From: Actinomycetes bacterium
Lineage (GTDB): Bacteria; Actinomycetota; Actinomycetes; Nanopelagicales; Nanopelagicaceae
Direction: 5' to 3'
Assembly: GCA_014190175.1 (NCBI GenBank)
Contig: BJFZ01000003.1
Coordinates: 13,585-77,584, forward strand
Length of the DNA: 64,000 bases
In this document: in pieces, positions 45,042 through 53,710 of the stretch
How the letters are laid out: the number at the start of each line of letters is the position of its first letter
Numbering within the stretch: the stretch's first letter is position 1
Program-made: the position numbers and the translations under genes
Notes under the pieces: model-generated
What the model was told of the DNA's origin: nothing
Databases searched by the model: none
Seen by the model: only the letters and a program-made list of their open reading frames with translations

Positions 45042-45617
45042 ATGAGTTGGCTTGTAGTAGGTCTTGGTAATCCAGGAAATGAATATTCGGCAACCCGTCA
45101 CAACATCGGATTTCAGGTTGCTGATTATTTAGCTGCACAAGTTGCTGGAAAATTTAGCAAACATAAATCAAAGGCAGAAGTTTTAGAGGGACGATTTGGT
45201 GTGGGCGTGGGTGCGCCAAAAATAATTATCGCCAAGCCACAAACGTTTATGAATGATTCCGGGAAATCAGTAGTAGCACTTAGAAACTTTTATCAATTAT
45301 CCAATTCGCAAATTATTGTTATTCACGACGAATTAGATATTGATTTTGCAAAGATCCGCGTCAAGGAAGGTGGCGGAGATAATGGGCACAACGGGTTGAA
45401 AAGTTTGACACAATCTCTTTCCGGACCAGAGTACTTTCGAGTTCGAGTTGGAATTGGTAGACCAGTCGGCCATATAGATGCGGCAGATTTTGTATTACAA
45501 GGCTTTAGCAATATTGAAAAAAAATCATTGCAAGATCTAATTATCAAAGCCGGAGATGCGGTCGAATCAATTATGCGAAATGGGTTAGAGCGCACGCAAC
45601 AAGATTTTAATGAATAG
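45042..45617 (+). CDS. pth: Peptidyl-tRNA hydrolase
   Basis: The protein has 191 residues. It shows VGLGNPGNEYSATRHNIGF (catalytic His), KPQTFMNDSG, IIVIHDELDIDFAKIRVKEG and GGDNGHNGLKSL. It frees peptide from peptidyl-tRNA released during translation. It follows rplY by 17 bp and its last 11 bp overlap the convergent sugar-kinase gene, where the order conserved in Mycobacterium breaks off. Confidence 0.97.
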   Translation: MSWLVVGLGNPGNEYSATRHNIGFQVADYLAAQVAGKFSKHKSKAEVLEGRFGVGVGAPKIIIAKPQTFMNDSGKSVVALRNFYQLSNSQIIVIHDELDIDFAKIRVKEGGGDNGHNGLKSLTQSLSGPEYFRVRVGIGRPVGHIDAADFVLQGFSNIEKKSLQDLIIKAGDAVESIMRNGLERTQQDFNE

Positions 45618-47034
45618 CGCGTTCAACCCATTCTAAATACTTTGTGTATTCAATATTTGCAATATTTTGATTTTCAGTGGTTGCGGTGAAGGAGAGCTTT
45701 TCACCTGAGAATTTAAGTGCTAAGACCTCTGGTGCGACTCCACTTGCTGCACTTGCTGCCAAGATTGCAGCCCCAATACTTGAAGAATCAGATTCACTGA
45801 AAGAAATTACCTCAGAGCGCAAGATTCGACTTCTAATATCGCGCCACAATTTTGATTGATGGGATGCGCCACCCAAGTGAACAGTTGACGGTAATTCTTC
45901 GCTAAGAGATTTAGCTTGATCAATTATATGTCGAGCCGTAAAACCAACTCCGAAAATCACCGCATGTGCGATATCACCAAATTTACTTTGGTGCGAAAGC
46001 CCGGCAAAGAGGGCTCGAATGTCACTGCGCCAAATAGGAGCACGTTCACCGGCAAGGTATGGCAAAAAGATTTCACTGTGCCCATTATTACTTTCGAGAG
46101 ATTTAGAGAGTAACTCTTCAGGTGTGGAATTAAAAAGATCTGCAGCCCAAGAGATTGCAGAGCCACTACTTTGAGTTGGACCAAATATCACCGGGATTGG
46201 GGCACAACTTTCCGGAACGGTAGAAAGGTTATGTGTACCTTCACTTAATTTTCTGCAAGATATACCAGCGATATCCGAACTTCCAGAGATTACAAATGCT
46301 GTTGGTTTTGAAAATACTTCAAGAGCCAACATGCCAGCAAGTGCATCTGACCAACCAATTGCCACTGGAATTCCAGCGGATAGAAATTTATTGCCAACAG
46401 AAGTTGTACCAGCAACCGCCCATGGTTTACCAATCGCCGGGATTAATTCATTTGGCAAGCCAAGACTCTTCCAAGCCTGTGTGGGCTTTAATGTTGTGGC
46501 ATGAATTAAACCTTTGCTTGACCAATTGTCAGAAGAAAATTGGCCAGTTAAATGGAAAAGTAAAAAATCTTTTGCTTGCAATAAACGCGAATCTTTTTGT
46601 AAAATTTTGGGCTCATGCTCTTTTAACCAGCGGACCTTAGGCAAAATTCCTGAAGGAGCCCAAGGTAAATAAAGTCCAAAATCTTTTGAGACATCTGGAA
46701 TTTCCGCGGCAAATAAATCTGCTTCTTTTTGTGAACGTGTATCTTGCCAAGTCATTGCTGGCCGTAAAGGATTACCAAGAGAATCGGTCACCACCAATGT
46801 CGGGGTCTGTCCGACAATTCCAACTCCAGCAACTTTGGCTAAATCAATATCTAATTCAGCTAAAACTTTACTTAGCGCAGCCAACCAATCCAGTGAATCT
46901 TGCTCAACCCAATCTGCATTTGGTCGATGAGTTTCATATCCAGCAGCGGCCCTGGCTATGACGTGACCATCTTGATTCATCGCTGTGGCTTTCAGGGCAG
47001 AGGTACCTAAATCAACTCCAAGCCAGATTTGCAT
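45607..47034 (-). CDS. FGGY-family carbohydrate kinase (xylulokinase-like)
   Basis: The protein has 475 residues in the two-domain actin-like fold. It opens WLGVDLGTSALKATAMNQDG and has VGIVGQTPTLVV, TWQDTRSQKEADLFA, VAIGWSDALAGML and the C-terminal VHLGGASHQSKLWRDIRS. It phosphorylates a sugar or polyol with ATP; the closest class by feel is xylulokinase, but the precise substrate is uncertain. GGGAG precedes ATG. It diverges from the catabolic genes 47094-50907 and is probably part of the same pathway. Confidence 0.85.
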   Translation of the reverse strand: MQIWLGVDLGTSALKATAMNQDGHVIARAAAGYETHRPNADWVEQDSLDWLAALSKVLAELDIDLAKVAGVGIVGQTPTLVVTDSLGNPLRPAMTWQDTRSQKEADLFAAEIPDVSKDFGLYLPWAPSGILPKVRWLKEHEPKILQKDSRLLQAKDFLLFHLTGQFSSDNWSSKGLIHATTLKPTQAWKSLGLPNELIPAIGKPWAVAGTTSVGNKFLSAGIPVAIGWSDALAGMLALEVFSKPTAFVISGSSDIAGISCRKLSEGTHNLSTVPESCAPIPVIFGPTQSSGSAISWAADLFNSTPEELLSKSLESNNGHSEIFLPYLAGERAPIWRSDIRALFAGLSHQSKFGDIAHAVIFGVGFTARHIIDQAKSLSEELPSTVHLGGASHQSKLWRDIRSRILRSEVISFSESDSSSIGAAILAASAASGVAPEVLALKFSGEKLSFTATTENQNIANIEYTKYLEWVERAIH

Positions 47035-47093
47035 ATGACTCCCTTTCTGCCTGAGTTGAGGGTACCCTCACGTTTGCACGAGAAGGAGCCGAG

Positions 47094-48167
47094 ATGACAA
47101 CTATAAAGAAGATCTCAACTTATTTGTTGGGGCAAGATCAAATATTTGTCAAGATTGAAACCTCAGAGCCTGGATTAATCGGATGGGGAAGTGCTGCCTT
47201 TGCCGGCCACCATAAATTAATTGCAATCAGCGTTGATAAATATTTATCTGACTTTTTAGTTGGCAAAGAGATAACTGAGATTGAAGATATTTGGCAAACC
47301 TCTCAAGTCCAATCCTCTTGGCGAAATGACCCAGCACTAAATTGTGCGCTATCGGCAATAGATCAAGCACTTTGGGATATTAAAGGTAAAGAGGTTGGAA
47401 AGTCGGTTGTAGATCTCATCGGCGGGCGTGCCCGTAAAGCGGTTCCAGTATTAATTAAAAGTGAAAAGAATTTAAATTCGGGATTGATAGACGAGATTGC
47501 AAAATTACAAAACAATGAAATTGAATATTTTTTGATTAACCCAGAGATGGATTCCAAAGCAGTGACATATGGCAGACAAATTGTTGAAGTTTTTAGTAAA
47601 TTGCGATCTGAGTTCGGCAATAAAGTAAATCTCGCGCATGATTTTGATGGGCAGTTATCACCTACAGAAGCGCTTGCAGTTGTTAAACGTTTAGAGGAAT
47701 TTCATCCATTCTTTCTAGAAGATGTATTTCCTCCGGAACATATTGATTGGCACCTTGCCATGAGAATGCAAACCAAAGTTCCAATGGCAACAGGCAAAAG
47801 ATTTGTAAATCCACATGAATGGCTAAACATAATTCCGCAAATGGCAATTGATGTCTTGCGTTGCAACGTAGGTGCAATTGGTGGATTTAGCCAAGCCTTA
47901 AAAATTGGACATTATGCGGCTCCAATAAGTATTCGAACTTCATGGTCAGCTGGTCAATTGCAAAGCCCAATAGAGTCGGTAGCAACTGGCCATCTATCGC
48001 TCAATCTGCTCCTGTCTGGTCCGCAGGAATGGCACCAACCTTCCTCGGAAATTACCGACGTGGTCGGGGGATTGCCGGATCTGAAAAATGGATACCTTTA
48101 TTTCAACGCGAAACCTGGATTTGGTCTTGAAATTTCAGAGCCAAATCTCACCCTATTGAGTAATTAG
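47094..48167 (+). CDS. Enolase-superfamily protein with altered metal site
   Basis: The protein has 357 residues, similar to ManD-type mandelate racemase/dehydratase proteins. The capping domain has SAIDQALWDIKGKEVGKS. Expected ligands: first Asp in NLAHDFDGQLSPTEA (kept), second Glu in FFLEDVFPPE (kept), third normally Glu in a GE motif, here VPMATGKRFVNPHEW, so Lys replaces it. The usual KxK base after strand 2 is also not visible. It may use a different chemistry or be a non-catalytic relative. AGGAG lies before ATG. It leads the forward catabolic run of four genes. Confidence 0.8.
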   Translation: MTTIKKISTYLLGQDQIFVKIETSEPGLIGWGSAAFAGHHKLIAISVDKYLSDFLVGKEITEIEDIWQTSQVQSSWRNDPALNCALSAIDQALWDIKGKEVGKSVVDLIGGRARKAVPVLIKSEKNLNSGLIDEIAKLQNNEIEYFLINPEMDSKAVTYGRQIVEVFSKLRSEFGNKVNLAHDFDGQLSPTEALAVVKRLEEFHPFFLEDVFPPEHIDWHLAMRMQTKVPMATGKRFVNPHEWLNIIPQMAIDVLRCNVGAIGGFSQALKIGHYAAPISIRTSWSAGQLQSPIESVATGHLSLNLLLSGPQEWHQPSSEITDVVGGLPDLKNGYLYFNAKPGFGLEISEPNLTLLSN

Positions 48168-48192
48168 CCAATAAATAGAAAGATAACCCACT

Positions 48193-49050
48193 ATGACAAC
48201 CATTAATTGCGTAAATGAGATCCGTAGCGAAGTCGGCGAAGGCCCAAACTGGGATGCGGGTACTTCAACTATCTCCTGGGTAGATATTGCCGGAAAGTTA
48301 TGGTTTGAGCAGAACATAGATGGTGGTGCGGTGTCCACCCATTCAGTTCCAGAAGTTATAGGTGCAATTGTCGGCCGGAAAAAAGGTGGCTACTACGCCG
48401 CCACAAAAGAAGGATTTGCTGAATTAAATCCAGATAATGGTTGGAAAATTACGAAAAATTTTCTAAAAGAAGATGAACGTATGAATGATGCAAAGGTTGA
48501 TTCTGCTGGAAGATTTTGGGCCGGAAGTTGCACTATGGATATGGTGCCAGGAACCGGTGCTTTGCATGTCTTATCTGGTGATCTAACAATGAAAACCGTA
48601 GCAACGGGAATTACTCTTCCAAATGGGTTGGCATGGAGTGCAGATGATTCACATTTTTACCACGTAGACAGCATGCAGCACGTTCTGACTAGTTATGAAG
48701 TAGATTTTGAAAACGCTGAATTGCATAACAAGAAAACCTTAGTTTCTTTTCCTGATGATGGATCAGTCCCTGACGGAATGTGTATTTCAAATGAAGGATT
48801 ATTGCTAGTTGCCATGTGGGGCGGCTCTCGAATTGAAATTTATGACCAACAGGGCAAAAAGCAATCAATTATAGATATGCCAGTAAAACAACCAAGCTCA
48901 TGCACTTTTGGTGGCGCAAAGGGAGATCGCCTGATCGTGACTTCAGCTAGAGCATCACTTGGTGATACTGCTAACGAATTAGATGGTGGTTTGTTTATTG
49001 TTGATGGGCTCGGACTTACCGGTGCTCAAAGTGAAAAATTCAACGGTTAG
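48193..49050 (+). CDS. SMP-30/gluconolactonase family lactonase
   Basis: The protein has 285 residues, a six-bladed beta-propeller. It shows RSEVGEGPNWDAGTSTISWV (first metal Glu), MNDAKVDSAGRFWAGSC (Asn ligand), LPNGLAWSADDSHFYHVDS (Asn and Asp ligands) and VPDGMCISNEG. It hydrolyses aldono-lactones to sugar acids using Ca or Zn. It follows the enolase-superfamily gene by 25 bp and precedes the DUF4432 gene by 8 bp. Such lactonases act between a sugar dehydrogenase (cf. the SDR at 50113) and a sugar-acid dehydratase. Confidence 0.9.
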   Translation: MTTINCVNEIRSEVGEGPNWDAGTSTISWVDIAGKLWFEQNIDGGAVSTHSVPEVIGAIVGRKKGGYYAATKEGFAELNPDNGWKITKNFLKEDERMNDAKVDSAGRFWAGSCTMDMVPGTGALHVLSGDLTMKTVATGITLPNGLAWSADDSHFYHVDSMQHVLTSYEVDFENAELHNKKTLVSFPDDGSVPDGMCISNEGLLLVAMWGGSRIEIYDQQGKKQSIIDMPVKQPSSCTFGGAKGDRLIVTSARASLGDTANELDGGLFIVDGLGLTGAQSEKFNG

Positions 49051-49058
49051 GAGAAATT

Positions 49059-50093
49059 ATGCGCGCGCAATCACGTAATCACTCATGTCGAATCCATGAT
49101 AATTTTAAAATAGGAAAATTAGACGCTGTTGTATTAGAAAATGAAAAGTTACGCATCACAGTTGCCGCAGGCCGTGGCGCTGATGTAGTTGAATTTTTGC
49201 ACAAGCCTGATGATTTAGATTTGGTTTGGCTTACACCCAACGGTATGGTAGATGGCGAAGTTAATTACAACTACAACGACCCACTTGGTGCATTTACTGA
49301 TGAGTATCCAGGTGGTTGGCAAACAATTTTTCCAAATGGTGGTGCTGCATCTAATTACCAAGGTGCAGATTTTGGACAACATGCCGAAATGGCACTTTTG
49401 CCATGGGATTTTAAGATTTTGAAAGATACTCCTGAAGAGATTTCCGTTGAATTTTTTGTGTATGGTCGGAAAACTCCATTTTTAGTAAAACGAACCATGA
49501 GTTTGAAATCCAACTCCACAACTTTAGATATGATCGAAACGATTGAGAATTTATCTGATGTTGAGATTCCGACAATGTGGGGATTCCATTTCACATTTGG
49601 CCCACCATTTATGGACGATAAATGCCGAGTGGTACTCCCAGGAAAACCAACTGTTATGCCGCACGCCAGTGAGGTATTCGGCAGTTCACGCCGACTAAAA
49701 GGAAATGAATATTTTGCTTGGCCTGTAGGAGTTGGACCAGATGACAAGCCAATTGATTTCAGCAATATTCCACCACGAGATACTGCGACTGAAATGTTAT
49801 ACATGAAGGATTTAGAGCGAGGTGAGTATCGAGTCGAATCACCAAATAAAGGATTAGCTGCAGTTGTTAAGTGGGATAAAACAAATCATCCATACCTTTG
49901 GTTCTGGCAAGAGTTTGGCGCAACTAAGGGATATCCATGGTATGGCCGTTATTACAACATAGGGTTAGAACCATTTTCAAGTCTTCCAACAACAGGTGTA
50001 GTTGATTCAGTAAATAATGGAACGGCTCTGATATTTAAAGGCCGGGAAGTTAAGAGTAATAAATTCTCATTTGGCGTTGAAAAGTTAAAGTAA
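49059..50093 (+). CDS. DUF4432 / aldose-1-epimerase-like protein
   Basis: The protein has 344 residues with the beta-sandwich galactose-mutarotase fold. It shows LRITVAAGRGADVVEFLHK, EYPGGWQTIFPNGG, a His in TMWGFHFTFGPPF and YNIGLEPFSS near the end. The DUF4432 family occurs in sugar-catabolic operons and probably interconverts anomers or epimers. AGGAG precedes ATG. Position between the lactonase and the SDR supports a role in preparing the sugar for oxidation. Confidence 0.82.
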   Translation: MRAQSRNHSCRIHDNFKIGKLDAVVLENEKLRITVAAGRGADVVEFLHKPDDLDLVWLTPNGMVDGEVNYNYNDPLGAFTDEYPGGWQTIFPNGGAASNYQGADFGQHAEMALLPWDFKILKDTPEEISVEFFVYGRKTPFLVKRTMSLKSNSTTLDMIETIENLSDVEIPTMWGFHFTFGPPFMDDKCRVVLPGKPTVMPHASEVFGSSRRLKGNEYFAWPVGVGPDDKPIDFSNIPPRDTATEMLYMKDLERGEYRVESPNKGLAAVVKWDKTNHPYLWFWQEFGATKGYPWYGRYYNIGLEPFSSLPTTGVVDSVNNGTALIFKGREVKSNKFSFGVEKLK

Positions 50094-50112
50094 AAAATTA
50101 GTAAGGAGTGAA

Positions 50113-50907
50113 ATGGATTTTGTTGGAAAAGTAGTAATAGTTACCGGTGCCGCAAAAGGTATGGGTTTTGGCGCTGCAGTTAAATTCGCAAACGAGGGTG
50201 CAAGTGTGGGACTTGTGGATAATGATGCGGCGACTCTTGCTACTGTTGAGAAAAACTTTTTAACATCAGGTAAGAAAGTAAAAGCTTTTCCAACTGATGT
50301 GAGTAATGCGAAAGAAGTAGAAAAGATGGTCGCCGGGGTCATTGCTGAATTTGGAGTGCTAGATGTAATTGCAAATTGTGCTGGAATCCAAACTTATGGT
50401 GATGCTGTCGAGACAACTGAAGAGGTTTGGGATAAAACCCTTGATGTAAATGTTAAGTCAATGTTTTTGACAGCAAAGTATGGTGTTCCACATATGCGAA
50501 AACGTGGTGGCGGAGCAATTGTAAATATTTCATCAGTTCAATCAATAGGTGCCCAAAAACAAGTTGTTGCTTATTCCACTTCTAAAGGTGCAATTAACGC
50601 ATTGACTCGCGCGATGGCGATGGATTATGCAGTGGATAAAATTCGAGTGAACTCTGTACTTCCAGGTTCGGTTGATACGCCTTTGCTGCGTTTTGCTGCC
50701 GAAACTCACAAAGGAAACAAAACAGTAGATGAAGTTGTGGCTGAATGGGGAAGTTCACATCCGATAGGTCGGATGGGAACTATCGAAGATATCGCCGAAC
50801 TTATTGCATTTCTAGCGAGTGATAGAGCACTATTTATTACAGGTTCAGATTATGTAATAGATGGTGGCTTGATGGCACAAATTCCAGTAATACTTCCAGA
50901 AAAATAA
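50113..50907 (+). CDS. SDR-family oxidoreductase of the sugar cluster
   Basis: The protein has 264 residues, a classical SDR. It shows VTGAAKGMGFGAA (cofactor loop), ANCAGIQTYGDA, VNISSVQS, the catalytic YSTSKGA and IDGGLMAQIP. The Asp after the second strand (LVDND) indicates NAD rather than NADP. It likely oxidises a sugar to its lactone, or a sugar acid, in step with the neighbouring lactonase. AAGGAG lies before ATG. It ends six bases before the convergent ppc gene. Confidence 0.87.
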   Translation: MDFVGKVVIVTGAAKGMGFGAAVKFANEGASVGLVDNDAATLATVEKNFLTSGKKVKAFPTDVSNAKEVEKMVAGVIAEFGVLDVIANCAGIQTYGDAVETTEEVWDKTLDVNVKSMFLTAKYGVPHMRKRGGGAIVNISSVQSIGAQKQVVAYSTSKGAINALTRAMAMDYAVDKIRVNSVLPGSVDTPLLRFAAETHKGNKTVDEVVAEWGSSHPIGRMGTIEDIAELIAFLASDRALFITGSDYVIDGGLMAQIPVILPEK

Positions 50908-50913
50908 TTCAAC

Positions 50914-53616
50914 TCAGCCGGTATTACGTAAGCCCGCTGCAATGCCGTTGATGGTAAGAAGTAATGCTCGACGCAGAGTTGCCTCATCACTGTTGTCACC
51001 TTGGCGAACTCTTTGCAGTAGTGATACTTGCAGAAGTTGAAGTGGGCGAAGGTAAGCATCACGAACTTGCAAAGTTTGTGAAAGAATTGGCTGATCACTT
51101 AGCAGTTCGCTCTTTCCAGTCAAAAGTAAAATTTCAGCAACGGTTAGATCAAATTCAGCCCGAATTTTATCCAAGAAATGATGAAGCTCAGGGTTAACCA
51201 ATGTTTTTACATAATGTTCCGCGGTTGCAAGATCTGTTTTTACCAAAGTCATTTCGACATTGCTGATAAATGTCCGGAAAAAATGCCATTCAGTAAGCAT
51301 GTGCGTCAACACATCAGATTTACCTGCTTCACGCGCTGCTTTTAATCCAGTTCCAACACCGAACCAACCTGGAACAATTTGGCGCGATTGAGTCCAACCA
51401 AATACCCAAGGAATTGCCCGCAATCCACTTAAGTCAGCGCTTGAATCTGGGCGTCTTGATGGTCGCGAACCTAGGAAAAGATCTCCTAGTTGTTCTACTG
51501 GGGTTGATTCAAAGAAATATTGTGGAAGATCAGGATGATCAGTCAAGGTGCGGTACTGCGTCATTGCAGCACCACTAACTAGATCCATACATGAATCCCA
51601 TTTTGCTAAATCTTTAGGATTTTGGCGTGGGGCACGATTTAAAACTGTTGCTTCTAAAGATGCTGCCAGCATTAACTCGACATTTTCACGTGCAAGTGAT
51701 GGAAGGGAGTATTTATCGCTGATGACTTCCCCTTGTTCAGTCATTTTAATCTCGCCATCAACCGAACCCCAAGGAAGTGCAATTAATGCGTCATAAGTTG
51801 GCCCACCGCCACGACCTACAGAACCACCTCGGCCATGGAATATTCGAAGTGCAATCCCATGTTTCATTGCGACATCACGCAGGCGTCGTTGTGCTCGGTG
51901 AATTTCCCATTGGCTGGTGGTAATTCCAGCATCTTTATTTGAATCAGAATAGCCAAGCATTACTTCCTGAACATTTCCGCGCAGTTGCAGAATCTGCGCA
52001 TATTCTGGAATAGCAAGTAGTGCTTCCAAAATCTTGTCCGCGGATTGCAATTCAGCAACAGTTTCGAGAAGCGGAACATATCCAATTAAAGAAAAAGGTT
52101 CTTCACAATTTAGATTTAATAATCCCACTTGCTTGCCAAGCACTACCGCGGCCAACAAATCATCAGCACCTTTTGTCATAGAGACGATATAACTTTCGAT
52201 AGCTTCATTACCGAAGCGTTCGATAATTTCACTTATTGCATCAAAAGTTGCCAAGGTTTGTGCACCCAGCTCATCAAGATCATCTATTGAATTTCCAGCT
52301 AATGGACGAGGGTTTGCTAATTCTGCCGCTAATAGATTTAGACGTTCAGAACTACTAAGTTCTAGATAATTCTTGGTTCCAACACTATTAAATAATTGAT
52401 TTAAAAGATGATGATGCCGGTCTGAGTGTTCGCGTACGTCAAGAGTGGCATGAGTTAATCCAAATGCTGAAACATTTCTGATCATTCGGTCAAGTTCACC
52501 ATTTGCAATCAATTCGCCTTTATGGTTCATGAGTGAATCGCGCATAACCAGCAGGTCATCAAGTAATTCTTGAGTATTTGCATAGTCGCGACCTGGTTCA
52601 TGGTCCTTTAGAGAAGCATGGCGTTTTTGAGTAAGCAGCAATTTATGGCGGATAGCAGTGGCCTTTAATCGGTAAGGCTCTTCAATGTTGATGCGTCTAA
52701 ACCTTTCTTCAATCTCGGGCAATATTCGTAAATCTGCTTCCACAGAGGCAAGTAGTTCCGCAGAGGCTCCAGCAATACGCGTAGAAACCGAAAGTGATTG
52801 ACGAAGTGCATCCAATCTTTCGAGAGTTACCCGGATGCTATGTCCAACCTGGGTAGTGATAGCGTTTTTAGTTACTTCAGCGGTTACATGCGGATTTCCA
52901 TCTCTATCACCACCTATCCAACTTCCAAAAGAAAGTGGACGTGCGGTCGAATCAAGAGTTATACCAAATTTATTTAATTCAAATGCAAAATCTTCAAGAA
53001 CTTGCGAAACAGTTGACCTACTTAAATCATCTAAGTAATAAAGCGCATTCATTGCTTCATCAATTGGTTCTGGACGTTCCAATCGCAATTCATCTGTTTG
53101 CCACAATAGTTCAATAGCCTCAGCAAGTCTGCGATTATTCTCTGGCATATTTTTCGCATCAAGTAAACCTGCAATTGTTGCCAGTTTGCTCAAGATAGAT
53201 CTGCGTGCAGCTTCAGTCGGGTGTGCTGTGAATACCGGCCGAACTGAAAGTGATGTAACTGCCCTAGCCAACTCATCACGTGAAATTTTTTGATCGGCGA
53301 TGCGATGTGATGCACGTTGTAACCAAGATTCACCACTTCCGCGCTCTTGAGCTAATGCACGCGCGCGGTGCACTTGTTCTGCAACGTTTGCTAAATGAAA
53401 GTAAGCATTAAAAGCTCTTACTAATCTGATGCTGTCGTCAACATTAACTTTGGCAAGCAAATTTGCACCTGCCGGTGAATCTTCACGGACTGCTTGGCGA
53501 ACTTGTTCAACCAGGTCAAGGAGTGATTGCCCTTCTTGACGGGCGATTGTTTCTCCCAATAAATCGCCTAAGCGGCGAACATCTGCGCGTAACTCCGCGC
53601 CATCACTGGAAGGCAT
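50914..53616 (-). CDS. ppc: Phosphoenolpyruvate carboxylase
   Basis: The protein has 900 residues. The catalytic His is in VFTAHPTEAARRS; SWIGGDRDGNPHVT, LGYSDSNKDAGIT, the FHGRGGSVGRGGGP loop and the C-terminal NGIAAGLRNTG are all intact. It adds bicarbonate to PEP to give oxaloacetate, replenishing the TCA cycle that feeds citrate synthase (11942-13054). GAGAAT lies six bases before the ATG with no Shine-Dalgarno. It diverges from mfd. Confidence 0.97.
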   Translation of the reverse strand: MPSSDGAELRADVRRLGDLLGETIARQEGQSLLDLVEQVRQAVREDSPAGANLLAKVNVDDSIRLVRAFNAYFHLANVAEQVHRARALAQERGSGESWLQRASHRIADQKISRDELARAVTSLSVRPVFTAHPTEAARRSILSKLATIAGLLDAKNMPENNRRLAEAIELLWQTDELRLERPEPIDEAMNALYYLDDLSRSTVSQVLEDFAFELNKFGITLDSTARPLSFGSWIGGDRDGNPHVTAEVTKNAITTQVGHSIRVTLERLDALRQSLSVSTRIAGASAELLASVEADLRILPEIEERFRRINIEEPYRLKATAIRHKLLLTQKRHASLKDHEPGRDYANTQELLDDLLVMRDSLMNHKGELIANGELDRMIRNVSAFGLTHATLDVREHSDRHHHLLNQLFNSVGTKNYLELSSSERLNLLAAELANPRPLAGNSIDDLDELGAQTLATFDAISEIIERFGNEAIESYIVSMTKGADDLLAAVVLGKQVGLLNLNCEEPFSLIGYVPLLETVAELQSADKILEALLAIPEYAQILQLRGNVQEVMLGYSDSNKDAGITTSQWEIHRAQRRLRDVAMKHGIALRIFHGRGGSVGRGGGPTYDALIALPWGSVDGEIKMTEQGEVISDKYSLPSLARENVELMLAASLEATVLNRAPRQNPKDLAKWDSCMDLVSGAAMTQYRTLTDHPDLPQYFFESTPVEQLGDLFLGSRPSRRPDSSADLSGLRAIPWVFGWTQSRQIVPGWFGVGTGLKAAREAGKSDVLTHMLTEWHFFRTFISNVEMTLVKTDLATAEHYVKTLVNPELHHFLDKIRAEFDLTVAEILLLTGKSELLSDQPILSQTLQVRDAYLRPLQLLQVSLLQRVRQGDNSDEATLRRALLLTINGIAAGLRNTG

Positions 53617-53710
53617 GGGGTAATTCTCTCAGATAGAGTCGTCCTATTGCCCCCCGCATCTAGCGGATTGGGGCTTGTCGTGCTGTATCAAGAAGAGAAT
53701 TGGGGCAAAG

